From positions 1 through 64,000 of the forward strand of contig CAIMAQ010000042.1 in assembly GCA_903839035.1 (NCBI GenBank): 64,000 nucleotides of DNA, given 5' to 3'. Within the stretch, counting starts at the first letter, position 1. Each line of letters begins with the position of its first letter. Made by a program: the position numbers and the translations under genes. This stretch comes from an uncultured Opitutia bacterium (lineage in GTDB: Bacteria > Verrucomicrobiota > Verrucomicrobiia > Opitutales > Opitutaceae). The notes under the pieces were generated by a model. That model was not told the DNA's origin and searched no databases. It saw only the letters and a program-made list of their open reading frames with translations. Of the stretch, positions 1 through 7,706 are shown piece after piece.

Positions 1-35
1 GATGTCGTTTTCACTTAATAAGTGAAAACGACATC
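1..35. repeat. AT-rich perfect palindrome, copy 1
   Basis: Two 17-base arms are exactly complementary around a single central A. The core reads gtcgttttcactta and its complement. It is strikingly AT-rich for this genome. A second copy with an identical 29-base core lies at 962-990, so the pair brackets the short-chain dehydrogenase gene. It could be an operator for a dimeric regulator, a transcript-end hairpin or a dispersed repeat. The window starts at its first base, so the left context is unseen. Confidence 0.75.
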
Positions 36-142
36 AGGGGGAATCGGGCCTTGGTGCCGGCGCTTTTCTTTTCCCGCGAGGCCTGCTCCACTCCACCCAC
101 CCTGCTGGCCGCTTACAACTTAAGGCTTACCGCTTCCTCCCC

Positions 143-946
143 ATGCTCCTCCCCGACCGCGTCGCCCTCATCACCGGAGCCGCCTCCGGCATCGGCCGGG
201 CCGCCGCCCGCCTCTTTGCCCGCGAGGGCGCCCGCGTAGTGATCGCTGACCTCGATGAGGCCGGCGGCCGTGCCGCCGTCGCCGAGATTACCGCCGTCGG
301 GGGCACCGCGCTGTTTGTCGCGACGGATGTTTCCAAAACCACCGACGCCGCCCGGGCCGTGGACACCGCCGTCCGCGCCTGGGGCCGCCTCGACATTCTC
401 TACAACAACGCCGCGCCCACCCGTCTCTGCAACGAGCGCGACCGGGCCATCCACGAACTCGATGAGGCGGTCTGGGACACGATGATCAACGTCGCTTTGA
501 AGGGCGTGTTTCTCATGTCGAAGCACGCGCTGCCCGTGATGATGAAGCAAAAGCGCGGTGTCATCCTCAACACCGCGACGATCAACGCCCTCGTCGCCGA
601 ACCCGGCGTGGACAGCTACACCGCGGCCAAGGGCGGAGTGGTCGCGCTCACGCGCTCGATGGCGCTCAACTACGCCAAGTACGGCATCCGCGTGAACACC
701 ATCAGTCCCGGCTATGTCGTCACCGAGTGCCAGCAGGACTGGATCAAGGATCCCGCCGCCCGCGCCGCCGCCGAGGCGCTGCACCTCACGCGGCTCGGCA
801 AACCCGAGGACATCGCCGGACTCGCGCTCTTTCTCGCCAGCGACCAGGGCGAGTTCATGACCGGCAGCAACGTCGTCATCGACGGCGGCTTCACCGCCTT
901 CAAAGCCCCGCCCGCCACCGGCACGTTCTTCCGCCCGGAGGCGTAA
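143..946 (+). CDS. SDR family NAD(P)-dependent oxidoreductase
   Basis: A classical short-chain dehydrogenase of 267 residues, presumably a soluble NAD(P)-dependent alcohol or sugar oxidoreductase; the substrate cannot be told. The Rossmann motif TGAASGIG is at residues 11-18, the structural NNA at 88-90 and the catalytic YxxxK at Y159/K163. The C-terminal half has SPGYV and the usual GSNVVIDGGF ending. The residue 13 before the tyrosine, normally the catalytic serine, is Thr146. The start is the first ATG before the Rossmann strand and has no clear Shine-Dalgarno. The gene stands alone between two identical AT-rich palindromes, which suggests its own regulation. Confidence 0.9.
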   Translation: MLLPDRVALITGAASGIGRAAARLFAREGARVVIADLDEAGGRAAVAEITAVGGTALFVATDVSKTTDAARAVDTAVRAWGRLDILYNNAAPTRLCNERDRAIHELDEAVWDTMINVALKGVFLMSKHALPVMMKQKRGVILNTATINALVAEPGVDSYTAAKGGVVALTRSMALNYAKYGIRVNTISPGYVVTECQQDWIKDPAARAAAEALHLTRLGKPEDIAGLALFLASDQGEFMTGSNVVIDGGFTAFKAPPATGTFFRPEA

Positions 947-959
947 GGCGGCGCGATCA

Positions 960-992
960 ATGTCGTTTTCACTTAATAAGTGAAAACGACGT
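960..992. repeat. AT-rich perfect palindrome, copy 2
   Basis: The 29-base core (962-990) is identical to copy 1 at the left edge; only the outer bases differ. It begins 14 bases after the dehydrogenase stop codon and lies about 85 bases upstream of the preferred GTG of the next gene. It could therefore act as a transcript end for the first gene or as an operator for the second. Confidence 0.75.
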
Positions 993-1075
993 GGGCGGCG
1001 CGGGATTTCCCGCCCAGCCCATTCGTTTTTGGCCCTAGCTTGCTCCCCGGCGCGGGGCCTGCTCTCTTCGCCGGC

Positions 1076-2155
1076 GTGTCCCGCCCTGCGTCCCCCGTTC
1101 CCGCCGATCCCACCGCGCCGGCGCGCCTCTGCCAGAACTGCGCGGCGCCGCTGACCGGCCCGTTCTGCGCCGCGTGCGGGCAGCACGACGTGGATTACCA
1201 CCGGGGGTTCCACCACCTCTTCCACGACCTCCTCGAGAACCTCTTTCATTTTGAGGGGAAGTTTTTCGTGACCGTGGCTTGGCTGCTGGTGAAACCAGGC
1301 CGCATCACCCTCGAGTTCCTCGCCGGCCGCCGCGCCAGCCAGCTGAATCCGCTGCGGTTCTACATCTTTGTCAGCGTCCTGTTCTTTCTCGGCGTCTCAC
1401 TGCTGAACCACGGCCACCTGATCGATCTCTCCCGCAAGAAGGTGGAGGACATCCAGCTCGATCTCACCCGGCAGGCGGGTCAGATCAAGACGGTGGCGGA
1501 AGGCCTGACGCCGGAGGAAAAGGCGGAACTCAGCCGGCGCATCGGCGAGGCGGCCGCCCGGAGCCAGGGCAAGTTTGATCGCCAGGCGCTCGCCGACGCC
1601 ATCCGCGCGGCCCGTCCGGCCCCCAAGCCGGCGCCGGTGGACGAGGTCGTGGGCAAATCAGGGCACACCAAGGTCCGCATCGATCGCTCGACGAGCCTGG
1701 GGAACAGCCTAGTGCGTAAACTCGGCACGGGCGAACTGAGCCTCATGGATATCTGGGACGCCATCGAACACCGGGTGCCCTCACTGCTTTTTCTCGGGGT
1801 GCCGCTGTTCGCCCTCTTCCTGAAAATTTTCTACCTCCGGTCGGACAAGTTCTACGTCGAGCACCTCATCTTCTCGCTGCACCTGCACACTTGGTTCTTC
1901 CTCGTGATCATGGTGGGCAACGGCTACCTCAAGCTCGCCTCGCTCGGACCCAGCTGGCTCGACAACGTGTTCGGCTGGGCGATCAGCCTGTGGGGCATCT
2001 GGTATTTTTTCCGCTGCTTCCGCGTCGTGTACGGCCAAGGGCGGCTCAAGACCGCCGTGAAAATCGTGCTGCTGGGTTTCTGTCACTTTTTCGCGCTGCT
2101 CTTCCTGGCTTTCACGCTCGTGTCCGCGACGGTGGCCTGGCTCGCGTGGGAATAG
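1076..2155 (+). CDS. DUF3667-type zinc-ribbon membrane protein
   Basis: The N-terminus carries a four-cysteine ribbon (CxxC at CQNC, then CAAC) followed by a region rich in His and aromatic residues. A YIFVSVLFF membrane segment comes next, and after a charged soluble middle several more hydrophobic helices fill the last 130 residues. This layout matches the DUF3667 family, whose function is unknown. I prefer the GTG at 1076, just before the ribbon. A longer reading from ATG 980 would begin inside the palindrome. No operon partner is evident. Confidence 0.7.
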   Translation: MSRPASPVPADPTAPARLCQNCAAPLTGPFCAACGQHDVDYHRGFHHLFHDLLENLFHFEGKFFVTVAWLLVKPGRITLEFLAGRRASQLNPLRFYIFVSVLFFLGVSLLNHGHLIDLSRKKVEDIQLDLTRQAGQIKTVAEGLTPEEKAELSRRIGEAAARSQGKFDRQALADAIRAARPAPKPAPVDEVVGKSGHTKVRIDRSTSLGNSLVRKLGTGELSLMDIWDAIEHRVPSLLFLGVPLFALFLKIFYLRSDKFYVEHLIFSLHLHTWFFLVIMVGNGYLKLASLGPSWLDNVFGWAISLWGIWYFFRCFRVVYGQGRLKTAVKIVLLGFCHFFALLFLAFTLVSATVAWLAWE

Positions 2156-2660
2156 GAAGGGAAGCGGGATCTCCGGCTCGATTTGGCATTGCGAGGCAGC
2201 CCTACGGGCTGATGGGGCAATCCATCCGATACGTTTGCGACGCCGGCATCCGGATGGCTTGCCACGTCGTCCCGCGAGCCGGGACTCCTCGCAATGACAA
2301 TGCGGAGGGTCATCAATCAACTTCGCGGAACCTCCCCGCGGCCGGGTAGACTCATCCCTACGTCCATTGAGCCGTTATTATACGCGTAGTCTCCATCTTT
2401 TATCCGTGTCCGCCCGTATTTCCCTTTACGCCTAACTGGCTCACATGACTTACTGACCCTTTTCCCGCTTCCCACCTGCCATGCTCGTTCCCGTCATTGT
2501 TATCCTTCTCCTAACCGCTCTTGTGGCGTCGGAACCTGCATCCCCGGGTGACTGGGATGGCTAATTGTCTGGTATTGGATGAGTTAGGCGTGTTTTTGGC
2601 CCGGGACCTGCAGTCTGCCTCTTGCACTTGGGGGCGCTTTCTTTTCGCTGGAGCCGACCT
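2156..2660. other. 505-base intergenic stretch
   Basis: The first 150 bases are a palindromic repeat (entered separately). The rest is of lower GC than its surroundings and holds no convincing gene. One tiny reading frame at 2481-2564 would encode a 27-residue hydrophobic peptide beginning MLVPVIVILLL, but it has no supporting context. A promoter for the MFS gene probably lies here. Confidence 0.5.
2182..2302. repeat. CATTGCGAG-type palindromic repeat, copy 1
   Basis: Outer arms CATTGCGAG and CTCGCAATGAC are inverted. Inside them lie a GCAATCCATCCG stretch and its degenerate partner CGGATGGCTTGCC. The same layout recurs at 6541-6633. The motif resembles the 'cattgcgag ... ctcgcaatg' intergenic repeat seen in unrelated bacteria. 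Confidence 0.7.
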
Positions 2661-3887
2661 GTGACTCCTCCCCATTTCCTGCGCGCCCTTTCGTCGCCCA
2701 ATTACCGCCGGTATCTTTTCGGGCAGTGCGTTTCGTTGATGGGCAACTGGATGACGTCCACGGCGGCGCTCTGGCTCGTTTTTCAAATGTCGGGCGATCC
2801 GTGGCATGTCGGCCTGGTCGGATTTGCGAGCCAGATTCCCGTGCTCCTGTTCGCACCGTTTGCCGGCGTGCTGATTGACCGTCGCGATCCGCTGCAGCTC
2901 ATGCGGCTCGCGCAGGTGCTCGCGATGCTGCAATCCGCCGCCCTCGCGACCCTCACGCTGACCGGCCACATGACCGTGCCGCGGCTCATCGGCCTCTGCC
3001 TCGTGCAGGGCGTGATCAACGCCCTCGACTGGCCTTCCCGCCAGGCGCTGACCTACCCGCTCGCCGGCGATCGCAAGCTGCTCGAGAACGTCATCGTCCT
3101 CAATTCCATCACCTTCAACCTCGCGCGCCTCATCGGCCCGGCCATCGCCGGCTTCATCATCGCCGCCGTCGGCCCGGGTTGGTGTTTCGCCATCGATGCG
3201 CTGAGCTATGTCGCTGTGCTGTTCGCCCTCGCGGGCGTGCACCTGCCCGCCCGCGTCGCGCGCCTGAATGCCGCGCATCCCCTCGCCGACCTGCGCGAGG
3301 GCGTACGCTACGCGATGAACCACCCGGCCATCCGGCGGATCCTGCTCATCGTGCCCGTCATCGGACTCGCCGGCTTCGCCCACAGCATCCTCGCCCCGGT
3401 GTTCGCGGAACAAATCTTCCACGGCGACGCGCGCACCCTCGGGTTCCTCATGTCCGCGACGGGCGTCGGCGCCCTGATCGCCGGTGGGAGCCTCTCGCTG
3501 CGGACCGCACCCACCGGGCTGGAGCGCGTGGTCACACTCGGTGCCGCCGTCGGCGGCGCGGGTCTGGTCGGCATCGCCTTCGCGCCGTCGTTCGCCTGGG
3601 CCTATCCCTGTTTCGCCGCCGCCGGTGCGGGCGGCGTGCTCGTCATGGCCTCCAGCAACACCCTCCTGCAATCCGCCGTGGACCACGACAAGCGCGGCCG
3701 GGTCATGAGCCTGTTTTCCATGGGCCAGAGCGTGTTCCCCCTCGGCTGCCTGCTCACCGGCGCCACGGCCTCCGCGTTTGGCGCCCCGGTGGCCGTCGCG
3801 GCGAGCGGCATCGTCTGCCTCATCGCCGCCGGCGTGTTCGCGCGCGGCCAGTCGGGCGTGGCCGCCGCGGTGCATGCGGCCCATTGA
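2661..3887 (+). CDS. MFS transporter (MFS_3 / EntS-like)
   Basis: About 408 residues with repeated hydrophobic segments fitting 12 transmembrane helices. The cytoplasmic loop motif GVLIDRRDP after helix 2 is typical of the major facilitator superfamily. The opening FLRALSSPNYRRYLFGQCVSLMG-like stretch is characteristic of the MFS_3 exporter group. The substrate is unknown. GTG 2661 is chosen because GGAG lies 7 bases upstream; a TTG at 2622 is the longer alternative. It precedes the lipid-modification genes on the same strand, but nothing ties it to them directly. Confidence 0.85.
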   Translation: MTPPHFLRALSSPNYRRYLFGQCVSLMGNWMTSTAALWLVFQMSGDPWHVGLVGFASQIPVLLFAPFAGVLIDRRDPLQLMRLAQVLAMLQSAALATLTLTGHMTVPRLIGLCLVQGVINALDWPSRQALTYPLAGDRKLLENVIVLNSITFNLARLIGPAIAGFIIAAVGPGWCFAIDALSYVAVLFALAGVHLPARVARLNAAHPLADLREGVRYAMNHPAIRRILLIVPVIGLAGFAHSILAPVFAEQIFHGDARTLGFLMSATGVGALIAGGSLSLRTAPTGLERVVTLGAAVGGAGLVGIAFAPSFAWAYPCFAAAGAGGVLVMASSNTLLQSAVDHDKRGRVMSLFSMGQSVFPLGCLLTGATASAFGAPVAVAASGIVCLIAAGVFARGQSGVAAAVHAAH

Positions 3888-4017
3888 CCGGTGAATTTGC
3901 GCCGCCGCCGGCATCCCTCCTGCTAGGCTGCGCGTAATCATGGGAGAACCCCGGCAGGCCGCGCTAAACCTCGGCTTGCCCGGGCTCTGGAATATCCTCC
4001 TTCACGCCGCGCACCTG

Positions 4018-5208
4018 ATGTCTTCCTCCCCCGCCACCCTCCCGCCCTTCCCCCGCGCGCTCGCGGCGCTAGTGCAATGGTTCGACTCCGATCATGCCCC
4101 CGGCGGCGCCGACCAGGTCCGTGCCGAGCCCGATCGCGTCGAATGGGTCCGCTGCATTCCCTTCATCATCCTGCATGCCGGCTGTTTCATCGTGCTGTGG
4201 GCCGGCGTGAGTCCGTTCGCGGTCGGGACCGCCGTCGCGCTTTATTTCCTGCGGATGTTTGCCGTCACCGGCATTTACCACCGCTACTTCTCCCACCGGA
4301 CCTACCGCACGTCGCGTTTCGGCCAGTTTCTCCTCGCCCTCTGGGGCGCGACCACCGTCCAGCGCGGCGCCCTCTGGTGGGCCTACCACCACCGGAATCA
4401 TCACCAGCATTCGGACGACCCCGCGGACGCCCATTCGCCCCACGTGCACGGTTTCTGGTGGTCGCACATCGGCTGGATCACCAGCCGGCGAAATTTTCCC
4501 ACGGACTACTCGAAGCTCCGCGATTTCACTTCCTACCCCGAGCTCGTCTGGTTGAACCGCTTCGACACGGTCGTGCCCATCCTGTTCGCCACCGGGCTGT
4601 GGGGCCTCGGCTGGCTGCTTGAGCTCCACGCTCCCGGCCTGCACACCACGCGCTGGCAGATGCTCGGGTGGGGCTTCTTCGTCAGTACCACCGTGCTGTT
4701 CCACGGCACATCCTGCATCAACTCCCTCGCGCACCTGATGGGCCGGCGGCGGTTCCAGACCTCCGACCACTCGCGCAACAGCTGGATTCTCACGTTCATC
4801 ACGCTCGGCGAGGGCTGGCACAACAACCACCACCGCTACATGAGCTGCACGCGCCAGGGTTTCTACTGGTGGGAATTCGACCCGACCTACTACGGCCTCA
4901 AGCTGCTCTCCTGGACCGGCTTCATCTGGGACCTGAAACCTGTGCCTGCGTCCGTGCTGGCCGAAGCCGCGGCCGCCGACCACGCCGGCACAATCGCCGC
5001 CGCCGAGCGCGCCGCGCTCACCCACCCGGAGTTTTCCTCGTTCAAGAAGGTCGTTCCCGCCGCCGCCGCGATGGCCATGGCCACCCTGCACGCCTCCCAC
5101 GGGGTCGCCCCGCGCCGGTCCGACCCGCCGGCGATCCAACGCGACTTCACCGGGCTCGCCCAGTCACCCGAGGTGGCGCCGCCGGGCCCGTCCGCGTCGC
5201 AGAATTGA
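4018..5208 (+). CDS. acyl-CoA / fatty acid desaturase (delta-9 type)
   Basis: An integral-membrane di-iron desaturase that would introduce a double bond into an acyl chain using O2 and an electron donor. All three histidine boxes of the stearoyl-CoA desaturase class are present: HRYFSH, HHRNHH and HNNHH. Paired hydrophobic segments surround them. The last 80 residues are Ala/Pro-rich and look dispensable. ATG 4018 gives a normal N-terminus; ATG 3940 would add 26 residues. It is the first gene of a same-strand run of lipid genes and probably supplies the unsaturated substrate for the methyltransferases downstream. Confidence 0.88.
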   Translation: MSSSPATLPPFPRALAALVQWFDSDHAPGGADQVRAEPDRVEWVRCIPFIILHAGCFIVLWAGVSPFAVGTAVALYFLRMFAVTGIYHRYFSHRTYRTSRFGQFLLALWGATTVQRGALWWAYHHRNHHQHSDDPADAHSPHVHGFWWSHIGWITSRRNFPTDYSKLRDFTSYPELVWLNRFDTVVPILFATGLWGLGWLLELHAPGLHTTRWQMLGWGFFVSTTVLFHGTSCINSLAHLMGRRRFQTSDHSRNSWILTFITLGEGWHNNHHRYMSCTRQGFYWWEFDPTYYGLKLLSWTGFIWDLKPVPASVLAEAAAADHAGTIAAAERAALTHPEFSSFKKVVPAAAAMAMATLHASHGVAPRRSDPPAIQRDFTGLAQSPEVAPPGPSASQN

Positions 5209-5244
5209 ATCCATCCGCGCCGCCGGCGCGTAATAAGGTCGCAC

Positions 5245-6540
5245 ATGGCCAAACTCGCGATCATCGGCACCGGCATCGCCGGCCTCGGCTGCGCCCACTT
5301 CCTCCACCGGGAGCACGAGCTCACGCTGTTCGAGCAGAACTTCTACGCCGGCGGCCACACCAACACCGTCACCGTCAGCGAGCCCCACACCGGCCGGCCC
5401 GTCCCGATCGACACCGGGTTCATGGTGTTCAACCACGCCACCTACCCGCTGCTCACGCGGCTCTTTCGCGATCTGGCCGTGCCGACCAAGCCGACCCTGA
5501 TGTCATTCAGCGTGCGCCATGCCGCCACCGGCCTCGAGTATGCCGGCTCGTCGCTCAACCACCTCTTCGCCCAGCGCCGGAACCTCTTCCGCCCGCGTTT
5601 CTACCGGATGCTCGCCGCCGTCAGCCGCTTCAACCGCGAGGCCATTGCGGCCCTCGATGATCCCGCGGTGCAAAACGAGACCCTGGGCGACTACGTGCAG
5701 CGCCGCGGCTACGGGGAGGATTTCTTCAACCTCTACCTCGTACCCATGAGCTCGGCCGTGTGGAGCACGCCGCCCGAGCTCATGCTGGGGTTTCCCGCGA
5801 CCTCCCTGCTGCGCTTCTTCCACAACCACGGCTTCCTCGGTCTGAGCACCCAGCACCAATGGTGGACCGTCGAGGGCGGTGCGAAAACCTACGTCGAAAA
5901 AATCTCCGCCCCGTGGCGCGACCGTCTCCGCCTCGGGTCGGCCGCCACCCGCGTCATCCGCTCGCCGCGCGGCGTCACCGTGATGACCTCCACCGGCACC
6001 GCGCAACAGTTCGACCAGGTCATCCTCGCTTGCCACGGCGACGAGGCACTGAAGCTCCTTGACCACCCCACCGCCGGCGAGGCCCGCCTGCTGGCCGAGT
6101 TCAAGTACCAGCCGAACTTCGCCACACTGCACACCGACACGAGGGTCATGCCGCGCACGAAACTCGCCTGGTCCAGCTGGAACTACGAAATCAACCGGGA
6201 CCCCGCCTCGGGAGGGGTTTCCACCGCCACCCATTACTGGATGAACTCGCTGCAGGGCGTCTCCAACCGCGAGAACTACTTCGTCACCATCAACCGGCCC
6301 GAGGCCATCGCCCCGGAAAAGGTGCTGCGGCGCATCGCCTACACGCACCCACTCTTCAGCCTCGGTGCCATCCGTGCCCAGGCCGAGCTTCCCGCCCTCA
6401 ACGCCGCCGCCCGCGGCACCACCGGGACGTTTTTCGCCGGCGCCTGGCAGCGCTACGGTTTCCACGAGGACGGCCTGCTCAGCGCCTACAACCTCAGCGC
6501 CCAGCTCCTCGGCCGCGACCCCTGGCCGACGAAGGCCTGA
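5245..6540 (+). CDS. FAD-dependent amine-oxidase-like oxidoreductase
   Basis: A 431-residue flavoprotein. The N-terminal dinucleotide fold has GTGIAGLG at residues 8-15, and FEQN follows at the end of the second strand. The C-terminal FFAGAWQRYGFHEDGLLSA is the FAD-binding end of the NAD/FAD amine-oxidase group usually found beside DUF1365 and CFA-synthase genes. A direct amine substrate is unlikely; by context it probably oxidises or desaturates an acyl lipid. It lies 36 bases after the desaturase gene and is followed by a palindromic repeat before DUF1365. Confidence 0.85.
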   Translation: MAKLAIIGTGIAGLGCAHFLHREHELTLFEQNFYAGGHTNTVTVSEPHTGRPVPIDTGFMVFNHATYPLLTRLFRDLAVPTKPTLMSFSVRHAATGLEYAGSSLNHLFAQRRNLFRPRFYRMLAAVSRFNREAIAALDDPAVQNETLGDYVQRRGYGEDFFNLYLVPMSSAVWSTPPELMLGFPATSLLRFFHNHGFLGLSTQHQWWTVEGGAKTYVEKISAPWRDRLRLGSAATRVIRSPRGVTVMTSTGTAQQFDQVILACHGDEALKLLDHPTAGEARLLAEFKYQPNFATLHTDTRVMPRTKLAWSSWNYEINRDPASGGVSTATHYWMNSLQGVSNRENYFVTINRPEAIAPEKVLRRIAYTHPLFSLGAIRAQAELPALNAAARGTTGTFFAGAWQRYGFHEDGLLSAYNLSAQLLGRDPWPTKA

Positions 6541-6633
6541 TTGTCATTGCGAGCCCGACGCAGGAGGGCGCGGCAATCCATTCGGATGGATTGCTTCGTC
6601 ATCCCGCCGGCGGGCCTCCTCGCAATGACAATT
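6541..6633. repeat. CATTGCGAG-type palindromic repeat, copy 2
   Basis: TTGTCATTGCGAG begins right after the flavoprotein stop codon and is matched by CTCGCAATGACAA at the other end. Between them GCAATCCATTC and GGATGGATTGC form a second inverted pair. It shares this layout with 2182-2302. The transcript would fold into a long hairpin between two genes of the lipid cluster. Confidence 0.8.
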
Positions 6634-6694
6634 GCGGCGTCCACGCACTGGCCTTGCCCGTACCATCTTTACCGCTATGCTGCCGTCTGCCCGC

Positions 6695-7648
6695 ATGAAT
6701 TCCTGCCTCTACGAGTGCCACATCATGCACGCGCGTTTTTCCCCGCGGCCGCACCGGTTTCTCTACCGGATCTTCCTGTTCGCGATCGACCTGGACGAAC
6801 TCGACCTGCTCCACCGCCGCTTCGCCCTCTTTTCCGTCAACCGCCCCAATCTTTACTCCTTCCGCGAGCGCGACTTTCTCCCGACGAGCGAAACCCTTCA
6901 CAATGGGCCGCCTGCGGCCCCCGCTCCCCTCGTTCGCTCGCCCGCCGAAGCTTTGCCTGCCCGCCATAGCCGCGGCGATGGCGGGGCGAAGGAGGGCCCT
7001 ATCTCCCTCAAATCCCGCGTCGTGTCCTATCTCGCCGCCCGCGGCGTCGATCTCACCGGCGGACGCGTGATGTTGGTCACCCTCCCGCGCGTCCTCGGCT
7101 ACCTCTTCAACCCCGTGTCGTTCTATTTCTGCTACGACCGGACTGGCGCCCCCGTCGCCGCCCTCGCCGAGGTCACCAACACGTTCAAGGAGATGAAGCC
7201 CTACTTCCTCGGCCCCGACACGCGCCCGGCACCGCTTTCAGCTCCCGTCAAAGCCGCAACCGCTGACTCCGACGGCACCTTCCGGCTCCGGACGCCCAAG
7301 AATTTCTACGTTTCCCCCTACACCGATGTGGATGTCGCCTTCGATTTCGCCCTGCGCGCACCCGCGGAAAAGCTCTCCATCCAGATTGACGACTACATCG
7401 GGACTGAGCGCACGCTCACCAGCACGCTCAGCGGGCCGCGCCGCGAGCTCACCGGCGCCCGCCTCGCCTGGTACCTGGTGAAATACCCGCTCATCACCCT
7501 CCGTATCATCGCCCTCATCCACTGGCACGCCTTCCGGCTCTGGCTGAAACGTGTCCCGTGGTTCGCCAAGTCCGCCCGGGCCGCTGACCAGCGCGGGCTC
7601 TATCGCCCGCACTCCTCCCTCGCCCCCTCCGCCCCTTCCAATTTTTGA
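6695..7648 (+). CDS. DUF1365 domain-containing protein with in-frame repeat insertion
   Basis: The start ATG gives MNSCLYECHIMHARF, matching the usual DUF1365 opening. LFAIDLDEL follows, then YLFNPVSFYFCYD and FYVSPYTDVD, all typical of the family. DUF1365 proteins are commonly encoded beside a flavoprotein and a CFA-type methyltransferase, as here, but their biochemical role is not settled. About 35 Pro/Ala/Gly-rich residues (roughly 70-105) interrupt the domain. At the DNA level they contain an inverted repeat (6960-6985), so they look like an inserted element that kept the frame. An ATG at 6677 is an alternative start. Confidence 0.85.
   Translation: MNSCLYECHIMHARFSPRPHRFLYRIFLFAIDLDELDLLHRRFALFSVNRPNLYSFRERDFLPTSETLHNGPPAAPAPLVRSPAEALPARHSRGDGGAKEGPISLKSRVVSYLAARGVDLTGGRVMLVTLPRVLGYLFNPVSFYFCYDRTGAPVAALAEVTNTFKEMKPYFLGPDTRPAPLSAPVKAATADSDGTFRLRTPKNFYVSPYTDVDVAFDFALRAPAEKLSIQIDDYIGTERTLTSTLSGPRRELTGARLAWYLVKYPLITLRIIALIHWHAFRLWLKRVPWFAKSARAADQRGLYRPHSSLAPSAPSNF
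6900..7000. repeat. palindromic element inside the DUF1365 gene
   Basis: CCCGCCAT (6960-6967) and ATGGCGGG (6978-6985) form a perfect hairpin within a stretch rich in CCGCC and GGCGG. The encoded residues match nothing conserved in the family. Flanking conserved residues resume immediately on both sides (FLPTSETLH before, LKSRVVSYL after). Confidence 0.6.
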
Positions 7649-7706
7649 ACCAAACATCGCCACGCCTTCATTCCGCCCCAGCGGGACATCGGCGGGCCCA
7701 ACCTGC

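Noticed and set aside
980-1075. Longer start of the DUF3667 protein at ATG 980
   Set aside because: Begins within the palindrome; the zinc ribbon starts shortly after GTG 1076.
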